Source of the DNA: Fasciolopsis buskii
Lineage: Eukaryota; Platyhelminthes; Trematoda; Plagiorchiida; Fasciolidae
Direction of reading: 5' to 3'
DNA: 64,000 bases
Assembly (NCBI GenBank): GCA_008360955.1
Contig: LUCM01005015.1
Location: forward strand, 86,533-150,532
Shown: piece after piece, positions 23,801-35,830 of the stretch
Layout of the letters: every line of letters starts with the position of its first letter
Numbering within the stretch: the stretch's first letter is position 1
Notes under the pieces: model-generated
The model's database searches: none
The model's input: only the letters and a program-made list of their open reading frames with translations
What the model was told of the DNA's origin: nothing
Translations under genes and position numbers: made by a program

Positions 23801-26800
23801 GTTGCTGGAGAATGTATATTTGGCATTATGTTTTGTTTTTCGCAAGGTTGATGTCGCTGACGTTGGCCGAGGCTGAGTTGATAACCCAAAGATGACTACC
23901 AATGCCTGAGGGCTGGCAGAATTCTGGTCAGAGGCAGAGTGGGGGAGGGCGCCGGTAGAACAGCAGAGTTGACTTCAAGGTACACATTGGTAATTTCTAA
24001 GTGGATGTCTTGAGCCCAGTCGGTCAATCTGTGGATCAGTAAAATGGAGATTATCTTTAGGAGGCGCGCAGTCAGTGAAGCTAGAACCAGAAGTCAAAAA
24101 TAAGACACTCGAGAAGCTTGCGCAAGGCATGATCAAATTTACACAAAGATGGCGCAGTGGGAAATCGGAAAACAAAAATTTAGTCGTGAAGATGCAGTGT
24201 CTATGCCCTCATGAAAATAACCTTCAATGAGACAAGCTAAACACGGGTTTCCGAGCTCTAAATCAGAGCTAGATAATCCATCGCCAAAACTTTCTGGGGC
24301 TGACTATGAGAGGCGTACTGTGTCAGTCTATGTTTAAACGCATCGAAGGTGAGTGTCGAAAGTGCGAAATTTGGCGGGAAAGCAACGGTGTGCGTTGTCA
24401 AATGGCCCGGTTCATCAGAAATCAAGAGGGTTGTATGGTAAAGATGAAGATCATTATGGATGTAATAACGGGATGGAAAAGAGTCAAAATTACATTGGAT
24501 ATCGTAAGAGGTGGATGAAGAATGATAATTAACAACATTCAATAGTCAAAATAATACTTAAGATGAAACAGCAGGAAAACTTCAAGGTTGCATCAAACAA
24601 TTTTCGAGACAAAATATACGGAGAATTGTGGACGGAGAGACAATGGAACTTACAAAAATGGTCACTGGACTTATGTGGCTGGGGGCGGATTTTGGTGTCT
24701 GGCGGGAAGAAAACCAGTAAGTGTGAGATGTACAATCAATCCTTAAATGCACTTACTATGAATGACCTAGGTTGTCTTTGTTTAATATCAGAGGTTATGG
24801 TGTTCTGTGGCGGTGGGGGTCTGGTGTTGGGAGTTTGCGCGGCATTTAAGTAGTGTTAGTCACTGTTTGGCCAATCGTAACGGTTCATCAGAGATGAGGT
24901 ACCACGAAGCAGTCACTGACGTCGATTTGTTTGTCTTAGGGTTACACGGCCAGATGCTGAAGCGTCAAGTCCGGATAGCAAGGGATAGGCGAGTGTTTGC
25001 GCTGCATCCGTGGTCATTGGCGAGCCCGCAGAAGAGCCGGAGAGAGGGGAAAGTCTAGTTTGTTCCAGCTGGCGTTAAGGCGAGTAAACAAATAATGGAA
25101 GCAGCAATAACATTCAGCTACCTACGAAGATTACAGGGATCAGACGACTGTCTTGAAATGCGCTGGAGGCTGTTTTCCGTTGACGGGACGTGCGTAAAGA
25201 ACGACGTCTGCCTTCGTCTTATAGGGTATGTGGCACATGCAGTCCTAGGCTGCGTGGTCCTTATTTGTGATGCGTTCCTCTTTCACCAGAATTTCTCCTC
25301 GTTGGAGAAATAGAAAGGTAAACTACTGATGATGACTGTTCTGCCTGGTGAACGTAGGCTTGAAGCCGGGGTTAGCTTTACACGTAAAAGAGCTGGAAGA
25401 AGACAAGGATGGCGATGGTATGGGCGTGTTTGAGAGTGGAAAAATGAATCAGCCGGTCTGTGGCTTTTCCGGGTTAGAAAAGCCTTTTGGAGGGAGGTCA
25501 TGGATTTTACCTCCAGTGACTAAGACCGCCGTAGTTGACGATAACTTGAGTTTTTTGACGGGCCACGTTGAGGAAAGAGTCGGGAGTCGAGATTTAGCCA
25601 TGTAGGAAGAGATATTCAAGCAGAATGCAACAGAGGACCGTTGTGGTGGGCCCGTGGCGAGAGGCGTTGACCGGGTGGGGTTTTATTATGTATCAGACGG
25701 CAACAATTTTGCACCTTCAGGCTGATGCCGCTGGAGGCGACGGCGAACTAAAGAACGCTTTGGTAAAATCGCCAGGATTGCCTTTGGGTTGCCGGCGGTC
25801 GGTTTTTAACCAGAAGACATCACCAGTATGCCTGGCAGAAGCGGCTAGCAATGGTGATAGGTGGGGTCGTTTGGCCTATAGGCTCTGCAAGGAGGAACTT
25901 ATCCTACCAAGATCTACTGCTGTGCGACGGAAGTAGCGTTGGCTGATACCTGTGACTTGCCCATGTGAATGCTGATTGTATGAGAAGTTCTACTGTCAGG
26001 GCATAAGGATGCCACCGAATTCATTCGTGGCCTGATCACCATTTTCCCTTTTGACGACCTTCTGTCGGGAGGTTTTTGATCATCGTGGAATTATGAGTCA
26101 TCACAATGGCTTGGCAGCTGCTGATGGATTGTATCCTCATCGCTGTACCTGTAAATTAAAAAGTCTCGAGGAGATTTGTTGGTCAGCTTGTTGCAGGTGC
26201 ACCGGCGATGCGTCATATTGCAAACATTTGGAATGCGGGAATGCGCCGTCTCCGATGCCAGGCGGTCAGGAACCTTAAGTACAGTAAATTTTCTCCCGGC
26301 CATGATTTTCGTGAACGCTGGTGCTGGTTTAGTTCAAAATGCGACGGGCTTCACCTAGGCTATGAAAGCTGGAGTACTCTGCAGTGTCAAGCATAGAAAG
26401 TAATCGTACTACCAAGCTTTGAGTGACCGTGGTTTATTGTGAAGTTCAGTGATCAGTTCCAAATCAAATAATTGTTGTTGGCCACATCAAACACTTTGAT
26501 AAGGGGCAGAGAGCCGGGATTCAATCCAAGAGGCTTAGTGCATTTCATTTCGGTGAATCCGAGTGGTCCATTGACTATTCTCCATGCTCGGAGTACAGAG
26601 AGTTTGAGGGTATTCTCCGGACTTTTCAGTGAATTTTTATACAAACAACTGGCACTGTGTGGCGTAATCCAAATATTTCATGCGCCATTTGCCGCTGTAA
26701 AAAATGTACGCTAAAACGATCGCCAGCTTAACTTTGCGTAGTTTTAGTGCTCTGTGCAAAACGTTTCAAAAAGTCTCATGCTTCAAATGGTTGGAAATAA

Positions 26801-27000
26801 TCGTGACAGTATTCATCTACCTTCTTCAGCAAATTATCGGTACTTTGTCTTCGTTAATTACAACTATCTTACCCACTTTACACGGAGTTTCGCATGGCCT
26901 TGACTAATTTTCATCCAGTTATCATATTCTCACTGCCCTTCATCTCCCCAGCTTAACTTTTCTGTTCATTACTCAACTCATTTGACTTCTGGGGGCTCCT
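20900..27000. other. Unassigned, purine-rich on the plus strand
   Basis: Many short frames, none longer than about 103 codons and none with a motif I recognise. By eye the plus strand is rich in A and G, so minus-strand frames look Ser/Pro/Leu/Phe-rich. This could be old minus-strand retroelement sequence or simple strand bias. Confidence 0.35.
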
Positions 27001-27011
27001 GCCATATATCG

Positions 27012-27117
27012 GTATCCGCAATAAAGACCACCCTGAAAAGTTATTTCTGTGCGGTAAAATGAGATTTATCACAGAAATGAAATTAGGGTGCTAGTGGTCG
27101 TTTTTCGCATATCCCAA
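27012..27117. repeat. Imperfect inverted repeat (hairpin) upstream of the MULE fragment
   Basis: The arms GACCACCCTGAAAAGTTATT and TTCTGTG (27026-27051) pair with CACAGAAATG...TAGGGTG...GTGGTC (27070-27098) around a loop of roughly 18 bases, and partial pairing extends outward. It is either a small MITE-like element or a terminal-repeat remnant. It ends about 190 bases before the MULE transposase fragment. Confidence 0.6.
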
Positions 27118-27301
27118 AAAACTAAACTTCATCGGCCTGTTGATTCTTTAAATTGAGGGTTGGCTGTATAGATAGGTGTACAGCCTGAAATCACGTCAGT
27201 TGCGCTTTCATGGCTGCCATGGCTGTTCTTGCGGACGCGGCTGCTGTCTGTAAAGATGATTCGGATAATTGTTGCGTTTTGTTCGTCATGTTGCATAAGT
27301 A

Positions 27302-27942
27302 GTGGGATTTTGTCTTCAACACAATTATTCCGTCCATCAATCTCACGTTCGTTATTACGTGTGCAATTTTGAGTTAACCGCAGAGCAGGAGGCGCATGTG
27401 ATGTGCATCATGGAAATTTTTGGCAATCCCAGAGAGGTTTGCCGATACCCGAGGGAAAAGCTCAACGGTTTTGCTACATTGCGTGATATCAATAATGTTG
27501 GGATTACGTTTCGGTTGCTGGATCATCGGGAAAATGTCGTCCGCATGAAAGCACTGCTGCGCCGACAGGGTACTCTTAGGCTGCTTAAACTGGAAGACTT
27601 AGTGAGGATAGTTTTCGGCATTTAGTATATCTATACTGCGAGGTTTTATTAGCGGATGCTACCCACCAAATAAACTGCGGTGGACATACACATTTGCATG
27701 CTATGATAGTGGACGATAGCAGGTTAAATCGACCTATAGGTTTTGCGCTGCTTCCTAAAGGAAGCAGAGCAAGCTACCGCCAGGCGATCAATGCCATGAA
27801 GGACATGTCACCTTCAACTGTTATTGTGGAAACTGTTGTCGTCGACCGCAGCTTGGCGCAATTAAACGCTCTTCGAGCTTCTTATCCTGAAGCCAAATAA
27901 CCTTTTGGTCGCTTTCATGTCCTCGTCGACGTGTCGCCTTTT
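27302..27942 (+). pseudogene. MULE-type (Mutator-like) transposase fragment, broken
   Basis: Two frames together give the N-terminal and catalytic core of a Mutator-like transposase. The first (27302-27625) reads RSHV-like QSHVRYYVCNFE, GNPREVCRYPREKLNGF, TLRDINN, RENVVRMKALLRRQGTLRLL. After a frameshift (about 27610-27640) the second reads EVLLADATHQIN, HAMIVDDSRLNRPIGFALL, STVIVETVVVDRSLAQLNAL, YPEAK, stop, then GRFHVLVDV. The first catalytic Asp is in ADATH (codon 27655-27657) and the second in VVVDR (27844-27846). The in-frame TAA at 27898 falls where the family has the hydrophobic run before CRFHV. Later parts, including the third catalytic residue and any zinc finger, are missing. Such transposases are widespread in flatworm genomes. 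Confidence 0.8.
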
Positions 27943-28179
27943 CGGTAGCCTACAGGTAAGCGTAGAAGGGGATTGTAACTTCATCATCGGACGCGCAGAA
28001 TAATCTGTGCATATACAAATGAAGACTTCAAGAAATTCAAGGCGGCAGTAAGTAGCCTTTGCCCAGCCATGTATACCTGCCTCCAGACAGCTGGGGATAC
28101 AGATGGACCTGCGTAAGTTTTTCCGTTCTTCAGTAAACGCACACATTGCCTCGCCAATGTTAGAAGGTACGCATGTGCA

Positions 28180-28670
28180 CACACATATATCTCCATTAGG
28201 GGGTGAACTGTAATATATACATATACCATACGATTCAGGGGCAAACGGATATATGTAACTATATTTGGATTATGTGGAGAACAAACAAACATATTTATAT
28301 ATAAGTATATAACAGGATTATATAGGAAACAATTATATATATTTCCATTATGGAGCAAACAAATATATACGTATATTTCCATTATGAGGTAAACTAATAT
28401 ACACATGTAGATACATATCATACGATTACATACCAAACAATTATACATATATATTTCCATTATGGACGAACTTAAATATGTGTTTATAATACCATTAGGG
28501 GAAAAACATATGTATGACTATGGGGAAAACACATACATATGTATATGCATATATAACACGATTATTTAGCAATGTGTATACATACATTATTTGATTACTG
28601 AGCAAATATGTATATATCATTATGGGGCAGACAGATATATATTTCTCAATTATGGGGCCAACGGAACGTT
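28180..28670. repeat. Degenerate AT-rich minisatellite
   Basis: Variants of a unit containing TTCCATTATGG, a CAAACAA/CAAACA tract and (TA)n/ATATATAC recur every 35-60 bases, for example near 28345, 28378, 28455, 28618 and 28650. Units differ by substitutions and indels, so the array looks old. The long minus-strand Tyr/Ile/Met-rich frame across it is a by-product of the repeat. Confidence 0.75.
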
Positions 28671-31400
28671 AGAATGCACAAAAAGATCATTTTCACCATG
28701 ATGGTCACTACATTTTACGAGTTAGGCATGCCAAATCAACTTTTTCATTTTTCTAAACTAAATAGCAGCCATATTATGGTTCTATCATCGCTGCTTCATA
28801 TTCAGCTTTTTTATAACTTTCCCAAATTGTGACCAGTAGCACAGCTGAATAGGTTGACTCCGACTGCCTTGTTCTCTCGCTCCGGACGTCACCAAACCCT
28901 TGTGCACAATCTCTGAGATAACAGATCCATTATTGTGGTCCACCTAATTTAACGTAGGAGAGTGGAGACAGCCATCACCATCGTCAAACAGTCCTGAGGA
29001 ACTGGCCCCTGGGCGATCCAGAACGGGAATCACAGTGGCAAACCCGTTTGTTGGAATGAGTGCACCAAGAGACTGATGTGCTATATGATCACCGGGATGT
29101 TACGGGAGCAGCAATGACAATGACGGCAATCGTGTGATAGAATGGATATTCTTTATGCACACATACATTGCCGGAAGTTTGACCATCTAAAAGGTCCGCT
29201 GGAAGCACCTGAGGAGAAGTGGGAGGCGAATGTGTGTCCAACCGGTGACGAAGGACAACACATGTTTGAGACAAAACCATCACCCAAACTAAAAGGCAAT
29301 GATAGCGGTAAAAGAAAAAAGTTAGTCCTTCGCCCGAATTGGAGAACGCTTATATTTGTGCAGAATCCCGAATAATTCATGTACTAATAAATTCCCCCGC
29401 GGCGATTTAAACCAAATTTATTTTGTGAGATGCGTGAGGGGAACTTTAAAAGGAGTAGGAGGCCGGCACGTAGGGGGTTCGTACATGAACAGACTAACTA
29501 GATGCTAACTAAAACACAACCAGTTGATAAGAATGACCGTGTGCCGGACACTCAATCCGAAAGTTTAGTGGGTAAGAATATTATGACCTTACTTCTGCAG
29601 AATTTGATTTCTAATGGAAAGCCGTTTTACCGAGGCCTTCCAGGTGGCTGTAGCATTTAAAGACAAGGGTGGCTCTCTAATATGCGCAGAATTAATAAAA
29701 TTAATAAGTATGTCTCTCGATTCTCCAGAGGCATGCGCTGAGGCATGATCAATACGTGACGGCGAAGAAGACATGAATAACAGAGCCAACTGTTGGCAGG
29801 GGTGAAGAAGTATTTACCGGGGGTGCAAGGAACGAAGACATGGCTCCACATGGCGTAGGTTTCAGAAAAGACTGTTAGTTATTCAGAAATAAATCAAGGG
29901 AAACGGCACCACGTAAAATTGACGGAAGATGCAACAGAGCATCTTGTTTACGTGCATCAAGGCGTAACGGATTGGAGCATAATATATGAAACTCGATGTT
30001 TGAGGCAAGGTGCACGTTTCGGTCAGAGGAAGGACTGTAGTCGGATTTGCACGCGGACTTTGCGTGAATGGAGTGTGAAAGGAAATGGCACAGGGAATTT
30101 CATAGTTGGACTGAATGATGGGGTGGCCAAACGGCTTGTTCGATGGGCGAAATGCCTTTTGGGATAATTCCATCGGTCAAGACCAGAGAGAATGGACGGG
30201 TTGGTGTGAGGGAAAGAAGCAATAATGCGGTGAAATTAAACTAGAACCACTACCGACCAAACGCAAACGACCACCAGAAATGGCGGAGATAGGCAAGCTG
30301 TGTTCGGGACATGAAGAAAGGTGGAAAAACAAAAGGCACATGCTCACTCTGACGATTTGGAGAAGAAAAAGCATCTGGATTCTATAAACGCCAGTGATAA
30401 AGACCTATATGTCATGGACATGAATGGATGGATTTTGTAGTCGTAATTGCGTAATTCGGCGACTGTGGCCTATTACCAGGTGTCAGTGATTTTGTTTTCA
30501 GAGCCTGTTCAAGTGAACAGGCCGACAGCGGCAGCTGAGTGCGAAGCAGAATGATAAAGGCGACCCACCTGAGTTATTGGCAAATAACGACGCATATTGT
30601 TTTGCTCCCAGTGTTTGTGCCTCCGAGATCTCGACTGTGGAATTCGTAGATGATTGTGTGCATGTTTATCGTGAGGTGCCCTGTAGTCCCCTGCCTTTAA
30701 GGTTTCGGAGGCAATTAAACATTTGGCAGGGTCTGGGTGCATGCCTGGGTTTTGAGAGCGGTATCCGGACTGCTTTACTTTGCGCTTGATTTTGTGCTGC
30801 AATCGCTTACGGTAGTACACAGGCGGCGGCCAGGCCTCAATCAAACGGTGTGATTGAAGTAGAACTGGATGGGTACTAGAGAACGACAGTGTAATTTTTC
30901 CGCTGCCCGGATTGCATCTGCCAGGACTAGTCGGTGGTCAACGGCTGAAATTTCGGGCGGCGTATTGATGACAAGCCTGAAAAAGCGGGAAGGGAGACAA
31001 ACAGTATACCCTGTGTTCCGCCCGGCGGTTAAGCTGAGCAGAGAGAGAAAAGAACGTTGAACTTTCGGAGACGATTGGAGAGTTTTGCAATTCCACGTGG
31101 AGACTTCTACTTGGTTTAAGGGAGAACCATATCACAGAATATGAAGTACGTGGGACAAAACGTGACAGAAGGGCTACTTGGGGGTGGCGCAAAGTTAAAT
31201 CCGCCTGCTGGGTAAAATGCTGAGGATGTAATCCAAGTTGTGGTGATAAAGTTAGCTGCAGTGGTGGATTATGGAAAGTTTTAACAAACTAAAGGGGGAT
31301 TCAAAATTCAAGGAGGCAGCTAGATTGTCTGTGTTGGTGTAAGGCAGATGCCTTGGTAAAGCGAAATCGGTCTACAACCAAAATGACCGGTTTTAGGATG
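28671..31400. other. Unassigned stretch
   Basis: Only short frames without known motifs are seen. A 96-codon minus-strand frame (30173-29883) and a 111-codon one (30844-30509) have no recognisable domain. Confidence 0.35.
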
Positions 31401-31429
31401 GCCAATGGACCCGACATTACCGTTTAAGA

Positions 31430-31747
31430 TTGCGTGCACAAGTAAAGGGTGGTGTGTTGTTTTTCTGGGAGGGGCATTTGGTAAGTGCAAAGACACTAAG
31501 AAGAAAAAAACGCACAGCACCAGGACCAATAATTACACTTGTTTGTGACGCTTATGATCAGATTCGGCCAAGGCTTTCTCAGAGGATACTGTTCAAATTA
31601 GGCCATATAGGTGTCCGCGGACATACACGCATGTGGCTGAGTGAAAACAAGGCGACGAAAGTGACCAGCTGTACAGCTTTACTCACTAGGCCATTCATCA
31701 TTTCCGATGTCTTGCATAACGCAGTGAACACATTCCAAGACGGTTAA
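31430..31747 (+). mobile_element. Possible LINE reverse transcriptase fragment
   Basis: The plus-strand frame reads TLVCDAYDQIRPRLSQR, LFKLGHIGVRGHTRMWLSE, then RPFIISDVLHNAV. This lines up with the RT palm pattern D..KAFD+V.P.LL..KL..IG+RG....WL..YL, followed by ISSGVPQGAV in intact elements. The catalytic D is present but GVPQG is degraded. Homology is plausible but not certain. Confidence 0.45.
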
Positions 31748-31749
31748 GG

Positions 31750-33690
31750 CGTTAGATGACGGTCTGTTTACTCTTTGGGTGGCCGTGATTGAAATTTCAG
31801 GGTAGACGACAACTAGAAAAGTAGCGTAAAACTGATTCACCGGAGTACGATAGCGTTTTCCCCAAAATGTTTAGTTCAGCCAGCCTTTTCGTCATTTGGT
31901 TTCACTTATTCTCTGGTTGGCTTCTGAGGCACGGGAATGTGGGCGTCGCTGTTGTTTGAGCAGCAGTCCGAGAATACCACATGCCACAGTTTCCCATGAG
32001 GCTGCGTTGGGTCCGTTAGCCACACCTGTTATCGAACGGCAGTAAAAATGTATCGAGATATGGGTAGCATGTGATGGCTCAGGCGAGCCAGAAGGCGACA
32101 GCAGTAAGCTCGTTATTTATGTGACATTTGACGGCCGCAAAACAAAATTCCGGAGCATAATGAGACAATCACTTTAGGGTGAACACAGATCCCTGATCTT
32201 TTCTGCTTGAAACCTTACAATCGCATGGCAATCACACAGGCAGAAGAAGCTAGGAAATTGCCAGCGCACAAGAAAGAAAATTGTTGCAACCTGGTTTTAT
32301 GCTTAGAGACGATTTTTTCATGACCCTACGTAGGTTATCTCCAAGACTGGGCTACGCAAATAGTGTGATAATACTACCAAGTGAAAGGGAATTAATCGTT
32401 ACAAGAGCCGAAACAAAAGCGCCAACGGGATAAGTCATGGGCTACTGGTGGTCTTTCAGCTGGAAAATCGGGTGAGTTTAGAAAGCAGCTAGTAGGGATT
32501 AAGAGGGGTCTAGAGCAGCGTCGATTGCCAACAGGTGCCAACACTATAGCGTATAATGAGAGCGGAAAATAGGTGCCCGTGGAGACTAAGAAGTAGGGGA
32601 TGTCGCTTAGGAGGAGCGTCAGGCGCAGGTATGCTGAATGGAATTGAGGTCAGCCGTCAATCATGAAACTGGCATGGGGAAGCAGGACGTCGCCAGCATG
32701 CATCAGGCAAAATTGCAAAATCAATCCAGTACGAGGTACAGAGATATTTGAGAAGTCCTTTAAAGACATTCGCAATGTTTTGAGTTTCCGCCTAAATGAC
32801 TGGGTGACACAGACGTCAGGCGTTATATACGGGGCAACTGGACACTCCAAACAAAACATAATTAGGCATACATAAGCCTCTAACGAACTTTGTAAGCACA
32901 CCTGGGCAACTGGGTCTGAGTTCGTGAGAGCAAATTTATAGTCACATGCAGAGAAGTGAAAGGCATGATGTAGCTCACGAGGATAATGGTTTATTCCATG
33001 TATTTGCTCGTCGTTCTATTTAATAAGACTTGAAACAAAGAAGAGTTAACTGAAACGTTAGGGGTTAGTTGATGCGTGGCATGAAACAATGATGGCTTTC
33101 AACAGTGGTTCAGTGCCCAAAAGATAGGTGAAGATGCATTTCGAGGGGTTAGCTAAATTGTGAGGGATGAACAGAGAAACCATGTATGTGGTGACACGTT
33201 TCTAATTTGAGACTGAGCTAAAAGCCTAGGTAGCCTTCGAAAGTTTAGTCTAGGCTGACAGTGGCCAGAGTTACGCTGATGAAGAAAGATACGCTAAAAA
33301 GTTGGACAAATAAATCTTGAATACTGTTAGATTCAGACAGGACTGGATAGGGTATGGTGGCGTATTTCATGGATTAAACTAAATCACTGTGAAGAACTTT
33401 GACGTCGGAAACAATTTAGAATGTTGTATTTTAAGGGATAACGGTCGGTCCCCGAGGGCGTAAGAAGACCATTCAGCTAGTCGGATGGAGTTTCCAATCA
33501 AATGTGCTTGCGACCTTAAGGGCTTCAGAGGGAATGTGCAATTCATATTGACACGACGTAGCCAAAAGGGACCAATATGTACCAGCTCACGTCGTTCTCC
33601 ATAATAAGCAAGATTTCGTTAATGTCCGTTTTACTTTTTTCCACTACAACGCAGGCATCTCTGAGCATGTTGGAGAAAACTATCGGGCAG
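31750..33690. other. Unassigned stretch
   Basis: A 70-codon frame at 32663-32875 (+) has a coding-like composition (SFKDIRNVLSFRLNDWV) but no known family. The right end may hold the decayed 3' part of the adjoining minus-strand LINE. Confidence 0.35.
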
Positions 33691-33699
33691 CACTCTTAT

Positions 33700-35830
33700 T
33701 GAGGTCTACACTGTGATTTGCATGGCAACTGCTTACAGCTTAGAGTGTTGTCCTATTTGCGTTTATGACTTGGCAAACCGCTTGCTCGTCGAAGTTGAAT
33801 GAGGAAGATTATTGCAAACCTAGTTTTTTACGCATCGAATGGTTGGTAATTGGTTATCGTCAGTAAACAGCCTACTCGAGGGAACGTGACATTTATAGGC
33901 AAGAGCAACGCTTTTATTGGCAGCAAATGGCATCGCCCATTGCCCAAACTACCCGTCTAGTAAGTTTAAATCCTCCATAATACTTGCCAGGGTTTGCGGT
34001 AAGGAAGGTAGCCCGAGGAGGTGGACCGGCTTGATGTCATCGGTGAATGAGAAAGATATGCCTTGGCGCATTTCTAGAATGGCGTCATTTACGCACATCA
34101 GAAGTGGTAAGGGACTGAGGATACTATTCTTTATTACACCGCCAATTGTCGGCTGGAGTTGGGATATGTTTGCGTTGATACTGACGGCTTGAGCGCGGTC
34201 ATAAGGATAGAAAGTAAACCAAGTGTACAATGGGTCTGCTAACCCACAGCAGTTGACGTTTGGTACCAATCGTCAATAATGCACGCGATCAAACGCCTTG
34301 GCAATGCCCAGGAGTATGACTATAATGCCCTTTTTGTCAGCTTTTAGAGTGACCAGACGACAAAAATCAAACTGGAACTAGGTACCGGATCTGTATTTCA
34401 GAAAACCATGCTGGTATTCCCCAATAAGTCGCTGGTCGTGAGAGTGACAATCCTGTCCGTGAATCTGGCTAAAGGAGTGTGATTTACTGAAAGATAGTCT
34501 TGTGGAGAGGATTCATGGTGGAGACTTTATACTGAAACGGAATTACCGCCGATGACATGGAAGCAGTAGACAGGTTTGACAACAGAATAGCTATATCGGA
34601 TTTGCCGGGGCCGATCCGGGATGGGTGACCCCATCTGAACCAGTTAGCAGGCTGAATCCACGGCTGCGAGGGACTTCTCTATTTTTCCCTTTATATGAAA
34701 CGAGATGGACGAAAGTGTCCGGTACGCCAGACTAGGGAGGGTAGGTAAATCGGGGGGAGACGTATGAGCTAAAACCTTCAGCCTCTTTCTTTTGGATCAA
34801 CGAGCTTCTGACTGTTGTGTAAAATTTACATAGGGGTAACTGATTTATTGCGAAGGGTGTAGGACCACAGAGGTCTGGTCACATGTGGGCCGCTATCTGA
34901 AGGCTGGATAGCGGCTTGCTCCCGCTTACCAATTTGGTCTTCCGACGCGGCAAGCAAGCCGGTTGAAGTAGGTTTAGCCTTAGCAACACGGAAACGTCAA
35001 AGGTTTGCGCGCAGATATTATGCAGTTTAAGAATTTTCTTTTCATATATACGATCTGTTTTTATTCGCATTGCCCGTGGTTAAGCTCTTTGAGGAATGAG
35101 GTTGTTAATAATCAAGGGCAAGTTTGGGTATAAGATGTCAGCAACTTCTTGGGAGCCCGGCGAGAAGACGAAATCAAGCCAGTTAAGGCTCCGCAGGGCG
35201 GCATTTAGACCAAACAAGTTTGCTAATTTTTTATAGAAGTTCATGGACTGGGTAATGGTTGCAGATTTTCGTGGTCTAGGAAAAATATGAGGAAGGTAGG
35301 TGACCATCTTGTGGTCATCACCCGGGAAGTTATCTAGCGCGTAGCCGCCAACATTAAGGAGGCCGTGGTCGAATGCGAGGTCAAAGACGCTATTTTCTCT
35401 AGTGGGGTTAGCGACGTGCTGCGTCTATCCTCGTGCCTGGGTTTCACAAACAAGGTTTAAGAGCTTTGAAGGGGCAGTCTTGGTGGACCGGCAGATCGTA
35501 GGAGCAATAAAGTCTGCTGCCATATGTTTTGTTTCTCCGTGGATGGACGCAGTGCACTCGAACGCCTTGATGGGTAGGGGGAGCTGATGGGGGCATCAAA
35601 CACATCCGGGGTGCGCTAGAGAGTTATTCATATCGGTAAGAGCCACAAAGTGTTCGGCAAAATTGCCACTACTGGATGATGGGGGGGGGACGGGGAATTC
35701 ACTCCAAACGTAGGCCAAGTGACGACCTCCAGAGTGGTTACTTGGGTGCCTCGGGGAACAATTACAATCACCCAGAAATATTTGGCCTATGGGCATGCAT
35801 TCCTTCAACCGCATTTCAGTGAATAAATTG
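33700..35830 (-). mobile_element. LINE copy: endonuclease end, linker and reverse transcriptase
   Basis: Minus-strand order: endonuclease motif QIFLGDCN (GDFN equivalent, near 35770), VALTDMNNSLAHPG, then ENSVFDLAFDHGLLNVGGY and FPGDDHKMVTYLPHIF (endonuclease C terminus with the DH box, 35410-35270), the linker NFYKKLANLFGLNAALRSLNWLD, RTDRIYEKKI; then RT with QHGFLKYRSG, motif A LGIAKAFDRV (about 34300), GGVIKNSILSPLPLLMCVND (GVPQGSVLSPLLF region), ISFSFTDDIK (FADD region, 34040), and beyond it FGQWAMPFAANKS and KKLGL.SSSFNFDE. Stops and frameshifts throughout. It resembles the 46-50 kb element (both have QHGF...RS...F), so both may be one family. Confidence 0.88.

Noticed and set aside
25625..25936. 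A 103-codon plus-strand frame
   Set aside because: No recognised motif or splice signals, and short frames of this size are expected by chance over several kilobases of purine-rich DNA.
27984..28460. A 158-codon minus-strand frame rich in Tyr, Ile, Met and Cys
   Set aside because: It is produced by the AT-rich tandem repeat; the composition is that of TATA/ATGGAAAT repeats, not of a protein.
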